From Candidatus Thorarchaeota archaeon (GTDB taxonomy: Archaea > Asgardarchaeota > Thorarchaeia > Thorarchaeales > Thorarchaeaceae): a stretch of 15,727 bases of DNA. Under the pieces are notes generated by a model. It was not told the DNA's origin, ran no database searches, and saw nothing but the letters and a program-made list of their open reading frames with translations. Shown here piece after piece: positions 1 to 6,815 of the stretch. The stretch spans positions 1 to 15,727 of the forward strand of contig JAEORI010000036.1 of assembly GCA_016840965.1 (NCBI GenBank), read 5' to 3'. Both the position numbers and the translations under genes were made by a program. Position 1 is the stretch's first letter. Each line of letters starts with the position of its first letter.

Positions 1-333
1 AGCTGTATATCCATGAAGCGAAGCCATTGTGAGATACTCAACCACTGTGGTACGACCACCATAAGCTCCTCCAGCACCATATCCCAGACCTGTTGTTTCT
101 GCAACAAATGGCTCACCTCCAGCTGCTCGTACAAGATCAACAATCTTCCTAGCATATGCAGGACGTAGATAGTTTGTATTTCCCCACTGTCCAAAGTGAG
201 TTTTTATCATGACTTTCTCTCCAGATTTGATATCCTTGTTAAGACCAAGTTCATTGAATATATGTTCCAATTTGTCTAACATATTGTAGTCAGTACGTGC
301 CTGCCTATTACTGAAATAAACTTTCGACGACAT
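1..333 (-). CDS. DUF362-family protein, N-terminal part (runs off the left edge)
   Basis: The ORF opens with ATG at 333 (reading MSSKVYFSNRQA) and stays open for 111 codons to the window edge. The pattern matches the start of DUF362 proteins: a short strand with SKVYF, a helix with LDKLEHIF, a KVMIKTHFGQWGN segment at about residues 44-56, LRPAYARKIVDLVRAAGG, then PFVAETTGLGYG and VEYLTMASLHGYT. These proteins are often annotated as (4Fe-4S)-binding or ferredoxin-like proteins of unknown reaction; any Cys cluster would lie downstream of what is visible. The codons just upstream of ATG hold a weak AAGG about 12 bases away. An ATG at 340 is out of frame. The gene is divergent from the plus-strand gene at 529, with 195 bases between them. 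Family call is fairly sure; function is not known. Confidence 0.8.
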   Translation of the reverse strand, partial: MSSKVYFSNRQARTDYNMLDKLEHIFNELGLNKDIKSGEKVMIKTHFGQWGNTNYLRPAYARKIVDLVRAAGGEPFVAETTGLGYGAGGAYGGRTTVVEYLTMASLHGYTA

Positions 334-528
334 TTTTCATCAATCCTTTGAAAATTGAGGACAATCCACTAATTAACGGTTAGGCATTCGACGATTTATG
401 AGAAACCAATGAAAATTTGCTGAATTGCCATTGAAGAAGGCTTCGCAAGATGTTTAGACACCATTTTGAGATACTGATAGTATCATGAAACCGAAAAGGC
501 TATTCCACATATGAAACAGCGTTGATGC

Positions 529-1383
529 ATGTCAACCAAGTATGAATTCGACAATGAAGCCATTGAAAACTTCTGTAATAATAATGGAGTAACAATAACA
601 CTAACAGCGGACCAGTTGGAAAGTTTAGGTGCAAAGGGAAAGACACCGCTCTTGGTTGAACAATTATCAAATTTCGCAGATCAACTCAACCATGATGATG
701 AAGGCATTAAGAAGTTCCTTGAACAGAAATCAAAGGAGTTCCATCCAATTGGATTATCTCTCTACATCATAAATGATGATCTATGGAAGATAATGTCTCG
801 AAAGCATGAGCACCCGGATAGAATGCTTCCAATGGTAACGATTCCTTGGTTTTGTTGGGAATCCCAGGCAGAAAGTAGGGGAAATCCTTTAGGGATAAGA
901 AGACTCGATGATCCCAACAATCCACTCAGCATCAAAATAGAAGGAGAATTTCTAACAATTTCAGGTAGTGGAGGCGATTTTGGAGGTCTGTTGGAAAGCA
1001 GCATAGTTGACAAACGTAAGGGAGTAAGACCAATTATTGTTCCTGATTTTGGAGGTCCCAAGAAGATAGTTGCTAAATATGAATTCCAGATAATTCAAAT
1101 AAAAATCAGACTTTCCTCAATTCAATCAACACTATATCCAGAGCCTGTGAAGGAATTGGATTATTACTATTCAGAACATCCTCGAGTGTTCTATGAACAT
1201 GGTATCAGAATCGATACAGCTGGTGAAGAAATAAGTCTAAAGATTGGAAGAAAACCTGATGTCACTCTTCGTGGAAAAGCTATAATCTTCATGGGCAAAC
1301 ATTTTGGTGAACTTCTTAGTTCAGACTCAATACTGATGTTTCATGTGTGGCTCAATTTGCTTGATAGAATCCGTTTCCTTTAG
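529..1383 (+). CDS. Unrecognised soluble protein, 284 aa
   Basis: I do not recognise a family. The protein has no signal peptide or membrane segment. The first about 70 residues are helical and charged (DNEAIENF, VEQLSNFADQLNHDDEGIKKFLEQKSKEF). The middle is rich in Gly, Pro and short strands (VTIPWFCWES, then ISGSGGDFGG at about 144-153, then RPIIVPDFGGPKK at about 167-179). The C-terminal part alternates strands (KYEFQIIQIKI, IRIDTAGEEISLKI, RKPDVTLRGKAIIF) and ends in a hydrophobic helix. This gives a helical N-domain plus a beta-rich body. ATG at 529 has no clear Shine-Dalgarno, so the transcript may be leaderless or nearly so. It ends in TAG with a TAA four codons later in the same frame, then a T-run (1405-1410) that could terminate transcription. 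It lies 63 bases before the membrane protein at 1447 on the same strand. ORF confidence is high; no function can be assigned. Confidence 0.8.
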   Translation: MSTKYEFDNEAIENFCNNNGVTITLTADQLESLGAKGKTPLLVEQLSNFADQLNHDDEGIKKFLEQKSKEFHPIGLSLYIINDDLWKIMSRKHEHPDRMLPMVTIPWFCWESQAESRGNPLGIRRLDDPNNPLSIKIEGEFLTISGSGGDFGGLLESSIVDKRKGVRPIIVPDFGGPKKIVAKYEFQIIQIKIRLSSIQSTLYPEPVKELDYYYSEHPRVFYEHGIRIDTAGEEISLKIGRKPDVTLRGKAIIFMGKHFGELLSSDSILMFHVWLNLLDRIRFL

Positions 1384-1385
1384 AG

Positions 1386-1452
1386 TAGTATTTAAAATGA
1401 AATTCTTTTTTCCGGGTCTTTAATCTCAAATCGATATACTAAGGGAATGGAC
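1386..1452 (+). promoter_or_regulatory. Spacer with T-rich 3' end of one gene and TATA-like box of the next
   Basis: The gap between the two plus-strand genes holds TATTTAAAATG around 1389-1399, which looks like an archaeal TATA box, and a run of six T at about 1405-1410 that could end the upstream transcript. AAGGGA directly before ATG 1447 is an SD-like run that would suit the second ATG at 1453 better. All of this is by eye. Confidence 0.35.
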
Positions 1453-2223
1453 ATGGAATACACAGTTGGCTTGATAATTGCAGGTTCGTTCATTCTCCTT
1501 GTGACAATTTATCGATTAAGAAAGATAAGGCAATATCGAGAAATCCAACAACGCCTTTTGGAAACATATGACGTGTCAGGATTCGATACAAGTGGGAACA
1601 CTCGTTATGTGAGTTGCTATTCTCATAAATGGGTCTTAGAAAACATTACCAATAAGTCACACTCAAGAATCGGTTTAATAATTCAGGATCATTTAGCAGA
1701 CAGCACTCTAATTGCCGGGATGTGGATTGGTTTCATTGTAGCAATTTCTTCAATGATTCTTACACTCCTTTTAGTACAATCTCTAAGAGCTATTGGTACT
1801 GTCATTATCATAGTTCTTGTGGGAATTTTGGTTGCACTTGGACCTGGAGGACCAAGGTATGCAGAGAATCTTCTTGATGCAGTTGTAAAGAAAGAAATCA
1901 ATGAATTAAATGCTCAGGACTATGTTTACGTAAAGATTGCCAATGACACGATTAAACAATCTGTAGTAGTGAATGTGATCCTTGCATCAATCTTCATTTT
2001 GATTGCACCATGGGGCGATCTTCTACCAAATCTTTTCGCACAGGGGATTGCTCTTTTTACTGTAAATCTAATATGGGAACCAGCGATTCTTCTTCTAAAC
2101 TACAACATTGCAATTTCAATAATGTATATTGCAGGCATCATTGGAATTAGTAGCTTTGCCTGCTTCAGGATAGCTAGAAAGTTAGTATCACACGAAGATG
2201 AAGCTCCTGTGATTCATTATTAA
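1447..2223 (+). CDS. Unrecognised multi-pass membrane protein, 258 aa
   Basis: Six hydrophobic segments are visible at about residues 5-22, 92-112, 116-133, 172-189, 196-216 and 221-241. Between the first and second lies a soluble stretch of about 65 residues starting with the basic RLRKIRQYREIQQRL and containing VSCYSHKW. A second soluble stretch (about 134-170) is amphipathic and charged (PRYAENLLDAVVKKEINELNAQ). The C-terminus is a short acidic tail. Positive charge after helix 1 suggests that loop is cytoplasmic. No transporter or enzyme motif is evident and I do not recognise the family. An alternative start is ATG 1453, two codons in, which has a better SD distance (AAGGGA). Its TAA stop (2221-2223) directly abuts the stop codon of the convergent gene at 2224, with no base between them. 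ORF is sure; function is unknown. Confidence 0.8.
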   Translation: MDMEYTVGLIIAGSFILLVTIYRLRKIRQYREIQQRLLETYDVSGFDTSGNTRYVSCYSHKWVLENITNKSHSRIGLIIQDHLADSTLIAGMWIGFIVAISSMILTLLLVQSLRAIGTVIIIVLVGILVALGPGGPRYAENLLDAVVKKEINELNAQDYVYVKIANDTIKQSVVVNVILASIFILIAPWGDLLPNLFAQGIALFTVNLIWEPAILLLNYNIAISIMYIAGIIGISSFACFRIARKLVSHEDEAPVIHY

Positions 2224-2607
2224 TTATGAGATGGCTTGAGATGGGAAAGCTATTCCCAAAAGATAGAACAGCCCACTAAAAGCAAGCAGAAAGATTGATG
2301 CCAAAAGTATCTTCTTACCTAAAAGGGCATATCGCCATGATCGAGTTGGATTACCTGATGAATCATATCGCTTATCGTCATCAAGAGGTTGCCGACTCAT
2401 CAAACAGGCACCGAGAATCAACATTAATCCAAATTCAGGAATCATCAGGTTTGCTGCTGTGAAAAAGTCGAAGTTTGTCCCTGTTGCCATGTGAATAATG
2501 AGAGCTAGAATTGCATTAATGAAAGCAAGCATACTTGAAATAATCCAAGTTTCAAGAAGAAGTCTGGATATGTTACTCAAGATTATCCCGCCACAATTTG
2601 TAGCCAA
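2224..2607 (-). CDS. Small membrane protein, about 118-127 aa, unrecognised
   Basis: Three hydrophobic helices are visible, at about residues 18-40, 50-68 and 98-122, with a polar loop around 70-95 containing SRQPLDDDKRYDSSGNPTRSW. There is no ATG near the 5' end. TTG at 2607 would overlap the preceding gene by 25 bases. TTG at 2580 lies two bases past that gene's stop, with GGCGGG about 6 bases before it, and gives 118 residues. I slightly prefer 2580 but keep the longer frame because neither can be proved. The tight coupling to the upstream 76-residue protein suggests translational coupling and a joint role. Both lie downstream of the ATPase gene at 2872 on the same strand and may belong to the transporter operon. 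No family recognised. Confidence 0.65.
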   Translation of the reverse strand: MATNCGGIILSNISRLLLETWIISSMLAFINAILALIIHMATGTNFDFFTAANLMIPEFGLMLILGACLMSRQPLDDDKRYDSSGNPTRSWRYALLGKKILLASIFLLAFSGLFYLLGIAFPSQAIS

Positions 2608-2813
2608 AAATTGAAAGCAATCAAAACAAAAATGAGGACTATCAAAGGCAGAAAGATTGTTTGTATTGATGCGATGAACAGAGCAACGTAGTCTTTACCA
2701 TCTAATGGTCGAAGAGCCTCTTCTTCAACCTGAGCATACTCCAGCCAATCGATTTTCTCCTCATCCTCAGCTGGAGCTTTCTCTTCTTCAATGTCCCCGA
2801 AATCTGTATTCAT
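2583..2813 (-). CDS. Small single-pass membrane protein with acidic N-terminus, 76 aa
   Basis: Residues 1-40 are strongly acidic (MNTDFGDIEEEKAPAEDEEK, then WLEYAQVEEEALRP). Residues about 44-72 form one long hydrophobic segment (YVALFIASIQTIFLPLIVLIFVLIAFNFWL), and the tail is short. This is the layout of a tail-anchored protein with an acidic cytosolic arm. ATG at 2813 is the only good start; no strong SD is seen. It begins 58 bases after the TAG stop of the ATPase gene at 2872, on the same strand, and its last codons overlap or abut the start of the next small membrane gene. It could be an accessory subunit of the transporter or an unrelated pair read from the same transcript. No family recognised; the ORF is plausible because of the strong amino-acid bias and operon position. 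Confidence 0.65.
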   Translation of the reverse strand: MNTDFGDIEEEKAPAEDEEKIDWLEYAQVEEEALRPLDGKDYVALFIASIQTIFLPLIVLIFVLIAFNFWLQIVAG

Positions 2814-2871
2814 TTATTTCACACTCTACTAAAGGATTATTGTGTTCTTTAATCAATCGCAAGCAGCACGA

Positions 2872-3900
2872 CTATGCAGCTGTGCCATTGACTGCGTCAG
2901 CATATTCCATCTGAGCACTCTTTCCAAAATCAAGTTCTCCAGCGAAATGACATGCAACCTGATGACCATCACCCATGTCCCTAAGAGCTGGATCCTCAGT
3001 CTTGCATATATCTTGTGCAAAAATGCATCGAGGATAGAATCTGCATCCTGGAGGAGGACTGATTGGACTAGGAACTTCACCGGACAGAATTTGTGCTCTC
3101 CCTGCAAACTTAGGATTGGGAATTGGAACTGCAGATACGAGAGCAAATGAGTAGGGATGGAGTGGTTTCTTGAATATATCATAGGGAGTTGTTTCAACTA
3201 CCTTGCCCAAGTACATCACTGCAAGCCGGTCACTCATGTGCTTCACGACAGACAGGTTATGGGAAATGAACATATAGGTCAAATCAAACTCATCCTGAAG
3301 ATCCTTCATGAGATTCAAAGTCTGTGCTTGAACTGATACATCAGTACTAGACGTTGGCTCATCCATAACAACGAATTTTGGATTAAGCGCTAGAGCACGG
3401 GCTATGCAAATCCTCTGTCTCTGACCACCTGAAAACTCATGTGGGAACCGATTAAGGTGATCTTCAGTTAAACCTACTTTCTGAAGCAGGTCAAGAACAA
3501 TTGCTCTCATCTTTCTTCCCTTTGCGACTCCATTCACAACTAAGGGTTCGCCAATTGAGTTTTTAATTGTGACACGAGGGTCGAGAGAAGCCATAGGATC
3601 CTGAAATACAATCTGCATGTTAAAACGAACTTTTCTTAGAGCTCTCCCCTTGAGTTTGGTTATATCCTCGTTTTCAAAGAAAATTTTGCCGCTTGTCGGA
3701 TCCATAAGTCGAAGAATTGTCCGTCCAAGAGTAGTCTTTCCACACCCACTCTCACCGACAACACCTAGTGTTTCACCCTTCTTGATATCAAGGTTTACGC
3801 CATCTACGGCATGCACTTTTCCAATAATCTTCCGGAAAACTCCTCCTGTGAGCGGAAAGTGTTTCTTAAGATCTACAGTTTTGATTAATGTATCACTCAT
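2872..3900 (-). CDS. dppF: Peptide/nickel-type ABC transporter ATP-binding protein F (OppF/DppF-like)
   Basis: This is one of the two motor subunits driving substrate import at the cytoplasmic face. Numbered from ATG 3900 it has 342 residues, normal for the family. Visible: Walker A GESGCGKTT (49-57), Q-loop Gln 100 in VFQDP, signature FSGGQRQR (156-163), Walker B VVMDE (177-181) with catalytic Glu 181, and H-loop His 214. The C-terminal oligopeptide-transporter domain has Cys 286, 292, 299 and 317 in the CX5C-X6-C...VACH pattern known to hold an iron-sulfur cluster in this family. The D-loop reads SSTD where SALD is usual. Start choice: TAAGGAG, overlapping the upstream gene's stop, lies 8 bases before ATG 3900 but only 2 bases before ATG 3906, so 3900 is preferred. 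It follows ATPase D by 12 bases. It ends in TAG; the next in-frame stop is 28 codons on. Confidence 0.93.
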   Translation of the reverse strand: MSDTLIKTVDLKKHFPLTGGVFRKIIGKVHAVDGVNLDIKKGETLGVVGESGCGKTTLGRTILRLMDPTSGKIFFENEDITKLKGRALRKVRFNMQIVFQDPMASLDPRVTIKNSIGEPLVVNGVAKGRKMRAIVLDLLQKVGLTEDHLNRFPHEFSGGQRQRICIARALALNPKFVVMDEPTSSTDVSVQAQTLNLMKDLQDEFDLTYMFISHNLSVVKHMSDRLAVMYLGKVVETTPYDIFKKPLHPYSFALVSAVPIPNPKFAGRAQILSGEVPSPISPPPGCRFYPRCIFAQDICKTEDPALRDMGDGHQVACHFAGELDFGKSAQMEYADAVNGTAA

Positions 3901-3918
3901 TATCATATCTCCTTAATC
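3901..3918 (-). promoter_or_regulatory. Shine-Dalgarno of ATPase F overlapping the stop of ATPase D
   Basis: Read on the minus strand, TAAGGAG combines the TAA stop of ATPase D (3913-3915) with an AAGGAG ribosome-binding site. Its spacing picks ATG 3900 over ATG 3906 as the start and implies coupled translation. Confidence 0.7.
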
Positions 3919-5070
3919 AGTCAGAGGATGGTGACAAGCCACCCAATGGCCAGTTTCAAGCTCTTCCAGGAGAGGTTTTTTCTCCCTGCAAATATCTGTA
4001 GCATAATCACATCTTGGATGAAAACGACATCCAGGAGGGGGTGTGATGAGGTTTGGAACATTTCCTCTAATCTGAGGCAGACGCTCTTTCTCTTCGTGCA
4101 GTTTAGGTACAGCGGTCAAGAGACCGTCTGTATACGGGTGCAAAGGTCTAGCGAATAGCTCCTTTGTATCACATGATTCAACAGTTGTCCCTGCATACAT
4201 GACATTGACCCAGTTACATGTTTCAGCAACTACACCCATGTCGTGTGTAATCACGATGATTGAGGTGCCAATTTCTTTCTTTAGCTGGTTCAATAATTTA
4301 AGCACTTGCGCTTGAACTGTGACATCCAGTGCTGTTGTTGCTTCATCACAGATTAAAATGCTTGGATTGCATGCAAGTGACATTGCAATCAATGCTCGTT
4401 GCCTCATACCTCCTGAAAGTTCATGAGGATACTGATTAACTACCTGCTCGGGTGCAGGCATTCTTACTAGTCTAAGCATCTCAATAGACTTTAGCTTGGC
4501 AGCTTCCTTCAATGACTTCTTATCTGGTTCAGGAGGATCATCTAGCTGCTGTTTGTAATAAGCAATCTTGCTTTCGATTTCAGCTCGGTTTTCATCAGAG
4601 GTTGTTTCAGATAGAGCAAGTTCCAGCTTTGCTATCTTCATATAAAGGGCATCAAGGGACAGATCTTGGTGAAGTTGAATTACTTCCGCGATTTGGTCAC
4701 CTATTCGGAAAACAGGATTGGGATATGTTGCAGGATCCTGAAACACAATCGAAATTTTATTTCCACGAATCTCAAGCATTTCTTCAGGTGCAAGTTGAAC
4801 CAAATCAAGTTCCTGTATCTCTTGGGACTCTTCCTCTTTGTCATAGAACAAGATTTGCCCATCTTCAATCTTTCCAGGTGCCTCTACAAGACGGAGGATA
4901 GCTTTTGCTGTTACACTCTTTCCACAACCGGTTTCTCCAACAACACCCATTGTGTCGCCTCTTCGAAGAAACATTATGACTCCATCGAGTGCTTTCACGA
5001 CGCCTTCATACGTATAGAAGTTCACAAACAGGTCTTTGACATGTAGTACTAGTTCTTGAGACATTGTCAT
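3913..5070 (-). CDS. dppD: Peptide/nickel-type ABC transporter ATP-binding protein D (OppD/DppD-like)
   Basis: Second motor subunit of the importer. From ATG 5070 it has 385 residues. Visible: Walker A GETGCGKSV (45-53), Q-loop Gln 111 in VFQDP, signature LSGGMRQR (218-225), Walker B ILICDE (238-243), H-loop His 276, and the C-terminal PPPGCRFHPRC domain with Cys 348, 354, 361 and 379 in the CX5C-X6-C...C iron-sulfur pattern. Two oddities: the usual DEPTTALD reads DEATTALD, and residues about 136-196 are a charged, probably coiled-coil insertion in the helical subdomain, which explains why it is longer than typical OppD proteins (about 325-350). Start choice: the frame is open to 5151, but the upstream permease ends at 5075, and GGAG lies 8 bases before ATG 5070, leaving a 4-base gap. 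ATG 5064 is a weaker alternative. Confidence 0.93.
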   Translation of the reverse strand: MTMSQELVLHVKDLFVNFYTYEGVVKALDGVIMFLRRGDTMGVVGETGCGKSVTAKAILRLVEAPGKIEDGQILFYDKEEESQEIQELDLVQLAPEEMLEIRGNKISIVFQDPATYPNPVFRIGDQIAEVIQLHQDLSLDALYMKIAKLELALSETTSDENRAEIESKIAYYKQQLDDPPEPDKKSLKEAAKLKSIEMLRLVRMPAPEQVVNQYPHELSGGMRQRALIAMSLACNPSILICDEATTALDVTVQAQVLKLLNQLKKEIGTSIIVITHDMGVVAETCNWVNVMYAGTTVESCDTKELFARPLHPYTDGLLTAVPKLHEEKERLPQIRGNVPNLITPPPGCRFHPRCDYATDICREKKPLLEELETGHWVACHHPLTD

Positions 5071-5074
5071 TTTA

Positions 5075-5767
5075 TCATCTCCGTCGAAGTTTTGGATCCA
5101 AGATATCTCTGACTCCATCTCCCACCAGGTTGAATGCAAGTGCTGTAACAAGTATTGCCAGCCCTGGATAGAGTGTCATCCAAGGTGAACTAAGGATATA
5201 GTTCTGACCTCTAGCAATCATCATGCCCCACTCTGCAGTACCAACTGGTGGACCAAAGCCAATGAAGGCTAGACCAGCAGCTACCAGAAGAACTGAACCA
5301 AAATCCATAGTAGCCTGAACAATCACCGGTTGAATTGTATTGGGAAGAATGTGACTGAACAGAATTCTGGTATCGCTTGCTCCAGAAGACCGTGCAGCCT
5401 CAATGTAGAGCTTTTCCCTTTCTGAGAGAACCTGTCCTCGAACAAGACGAGCATACGTAGGCCACCATGTAATCATTAAGGCTATGCTAATAGTACCCAA
5501 ACTTCTTACACCTATTGCCATGACAATTGCCATAGCTAATACAAGTCCTGGAAATGCGAAGAAGATATCAGTGACTCGCATTACAAGTTCGTCCAGTTTA
5601 CCACCGAAGTAGCCAGATGCTGCACCGATGATTGCTCCTGATGTTAGAGCAACTAACACAACGCTAAGTGCAATCCGAAGGTCTTCCTGGGCACCCCAAA
5701 TGATTCGACTATAGATGTCACCACCATAGCTGTCAGTACCCCAAATATGGATAGGGTAGATACTGAA
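5075..5767 (-). CDS. dppC: C-terminal half of peptide ABC transporter permease C (after an in-frame TAG)
   Basis: This is the membrane core of a DppC/OppC permease. Codon 345 onward of the full reading frame gives FSIYPIHIWGTDSYGGDIYS, the family's conserved GTD-x-x-GxD-x-xSR entry motif, followed by about five transmembrane helices. The cytoplasmic coupling loop reads EAARSSGASDTRILFSHILP, the EAA motif that docks on the ATPases, and the end is DPKLRRR with TGA. It is in the same frame as the N-terminal half (5768-6799), separated only by one TAG codon at 5768-5770. A start within this half would have to be GTG 5659 or later, which would lose the conserved GTD region and part of the first core helix, so an independent start is unlikely. 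It ends 4 bases before ATPase D. Family call is sure; whether a full-length product is made is not. Confidence 0.85.
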   Translation of the reverse strand, partial: FSIYPIHIWGTDSYGGDIYSRIIWGAQEDLRIALSVVLVALTSGAIIGAASGYFGGKLDELVMRVTDIFFAFPGLVLAMAIVMAIGVRSLGTISIALMITWWPTYARLVRGQVLSEREKLYIEAARSSGASDTRILFSHILPNTIQPVIVQATMDFGSVLLVAAGLAFIGFGPPVGTAEWGMMIARGQNYILSSPWMTLYPGLAILVTALAFNLVGDGVRDILDPKLRRR

Positions 5768-5770
5768 CTA
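5768..5770 (-). other. In-frame TAG inside permease C
   Basis: The minus strand reads ATT GTG ATT GCT TAG TTC AGT ATC. Frame is kept exactly: the sequence before it belongs to the extracytoplasmic domain and the sequence after it to the conserved permease core. No frameshift is needed to join them. It is either a nonsense mutation, a sequence error, or a UAG that is translated. Confidence 0.9.
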
Positions 5771-6799
5771 AGCAATCACAATCCTAGTATTTGCAGACCA
5801 TGTGCTTGTTTTATATGGTGCAATGAATTGAAGCTCCCAAACATAGTTGCCCACCTCATCTGGAAGTTGGATATACTGCAGAAGATTTTGGTTGAGAACT
5901 GATACATTTGCATAAAGATAGGTTCTTCGTTCGGCTGCTGTCATATCCTGGTAATCTGTTAAGTTAAGACTATAGATTCTGAAGGTGACATTAACCGATA
6001 CAGCATCAGCTCCAGTCCTCAGATCACTGACTCCAACAAAAAGTTTCGGAATCTCAATAGTTTGAAGATAGGCCTCAGTTATTCTCACCGCGCCATATTT
6101 GTAGTCAGGCATTATTTCTGGATTGAAATATCTATCTTCCAAGAGATATTCATAGTTTTGTTTAATATCATTGCTTGGTGATCCGGGTGGAAGTCTGACA
6201 TCATCAAAGACCATGTCTGTGCCTTTATAGGGGGCTATCCAAGGTGCTGCAAAAGCTACTCCGACCATGAATACAATGATTGCAATTCCTGCTACAACCA
6301 GCGGACTTTTCCTAATAAGATGAAGGGTGAAACGAGTTTCCTTAATTCGTGGTTTTGTATCCTCTTTAAACTCCTCGAACCAGAAGTATCGTACACCTGG
6401 AAGGAACAAAAACAATAGTTGAAGACCAATTACACCAATGAATATGAGGCCAATCCAACCAATTGTTGCATATATAACAGCTAACAAGAGATATAGGTAG
6501 AATGAGCTAGCGAAGGCATCTGGTATTCGGTCACTGACCCCTTGATTCGATCTTAAGAGGAAGAAAGTCAACATCAGGATGATTAGACTCTGTAACATCC
6601 ATGCTCCAAGGAATTCTGGAACAGCGATCACAATACCCAACCATCCCTCAATTGCATAAACGAAGTTTCCGACGAATATTATCCCACCAAACATTAGACT
6701 AAGCATAACGAAGACTATCTGTAATAATGCGAGTACGCGAACAGTTGTAGTGTCCTGAGGTTCATATTGAGTTTCTGGATTCTGAGAGTCTGAGTCCAT
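5768..6799 (-). CDS. dppC: N-terminal half of peptide ABC transporter permease C, with extra membrane domain and large outer domain
   Basis: Up to the TAG this half has 343 residues from ATG 6799. Residues 1-18 are polar. Residues about 20-136 form three to four hydrophobic helices not found in ordinary DppC proteins. Residues 140-165 are a charged linker (FEEFKEDTKPRIKETRF). Residues 158-190 are the canonical first DppC helix and its flanks (HLIRKSPLVVAGIAIIVF ... APWIAPY). Residues 191-343 are an about 150-residue extracytoplasmic domain rich in strands and Tyr, where ordinary DppC has about 40. The frame then continues past TAG into the permease core, for about 573 residues plus the TAG position. 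Start choice: ATG 6799 leaves 16 bases after the permease B stop; ATG 6850 would overlap permease B by 35 bases. A truncated product would lack the coupling loop and could not transport. Confidence 0.85.
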   Translation of the reverse strand: MDSDSQNPETQYEPQDTTTVRVLALLQIVFVMLSLMFGGIIFVGNFVYAIEGWLGIVIAVPEFLGAWMLQSLIILMLTFFLLRSNQGVSDRIPDAFASSFYLYLLLAVIYATIGWIGLIFIGVIGLQLLFLFLPGVRYFWFEEFKEDTKPRIKETRFTLHLIRKSPLVVAGIAIIVFMVGVAFAAPWIAPYKGTDMVFDDVRLPPGSPSNDIKQNYEYLLEDRYFNPEIMPDYKYGAVRITEAYLQTIEIPKLFVGVSDLRTGADAVSVNVTFRIYSLNLTDYQDMTAAERRTYLYANVSVLNQNLLQYIQLPDEVGNYVWELQFIAPYKTSTWSANTRIVIA

Positions 6800-6815
6800 C
6801 TTACCATCACTTCCG

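Noticed and set aside
2842..3197. Overlapping ORFs on both strands inside the 3' end of ATPase F
   Set aside because: They are shadow frames with no protein-like pattern; the ATPase C-terminal domain with its cysteines occupies this stretch.
5071..5151. Longer ATPase D starting at 5151
   Set aside because: The extra 27 residues overlap the conserved end of permease C in another frame, and an SD is placed for ATG 5070.
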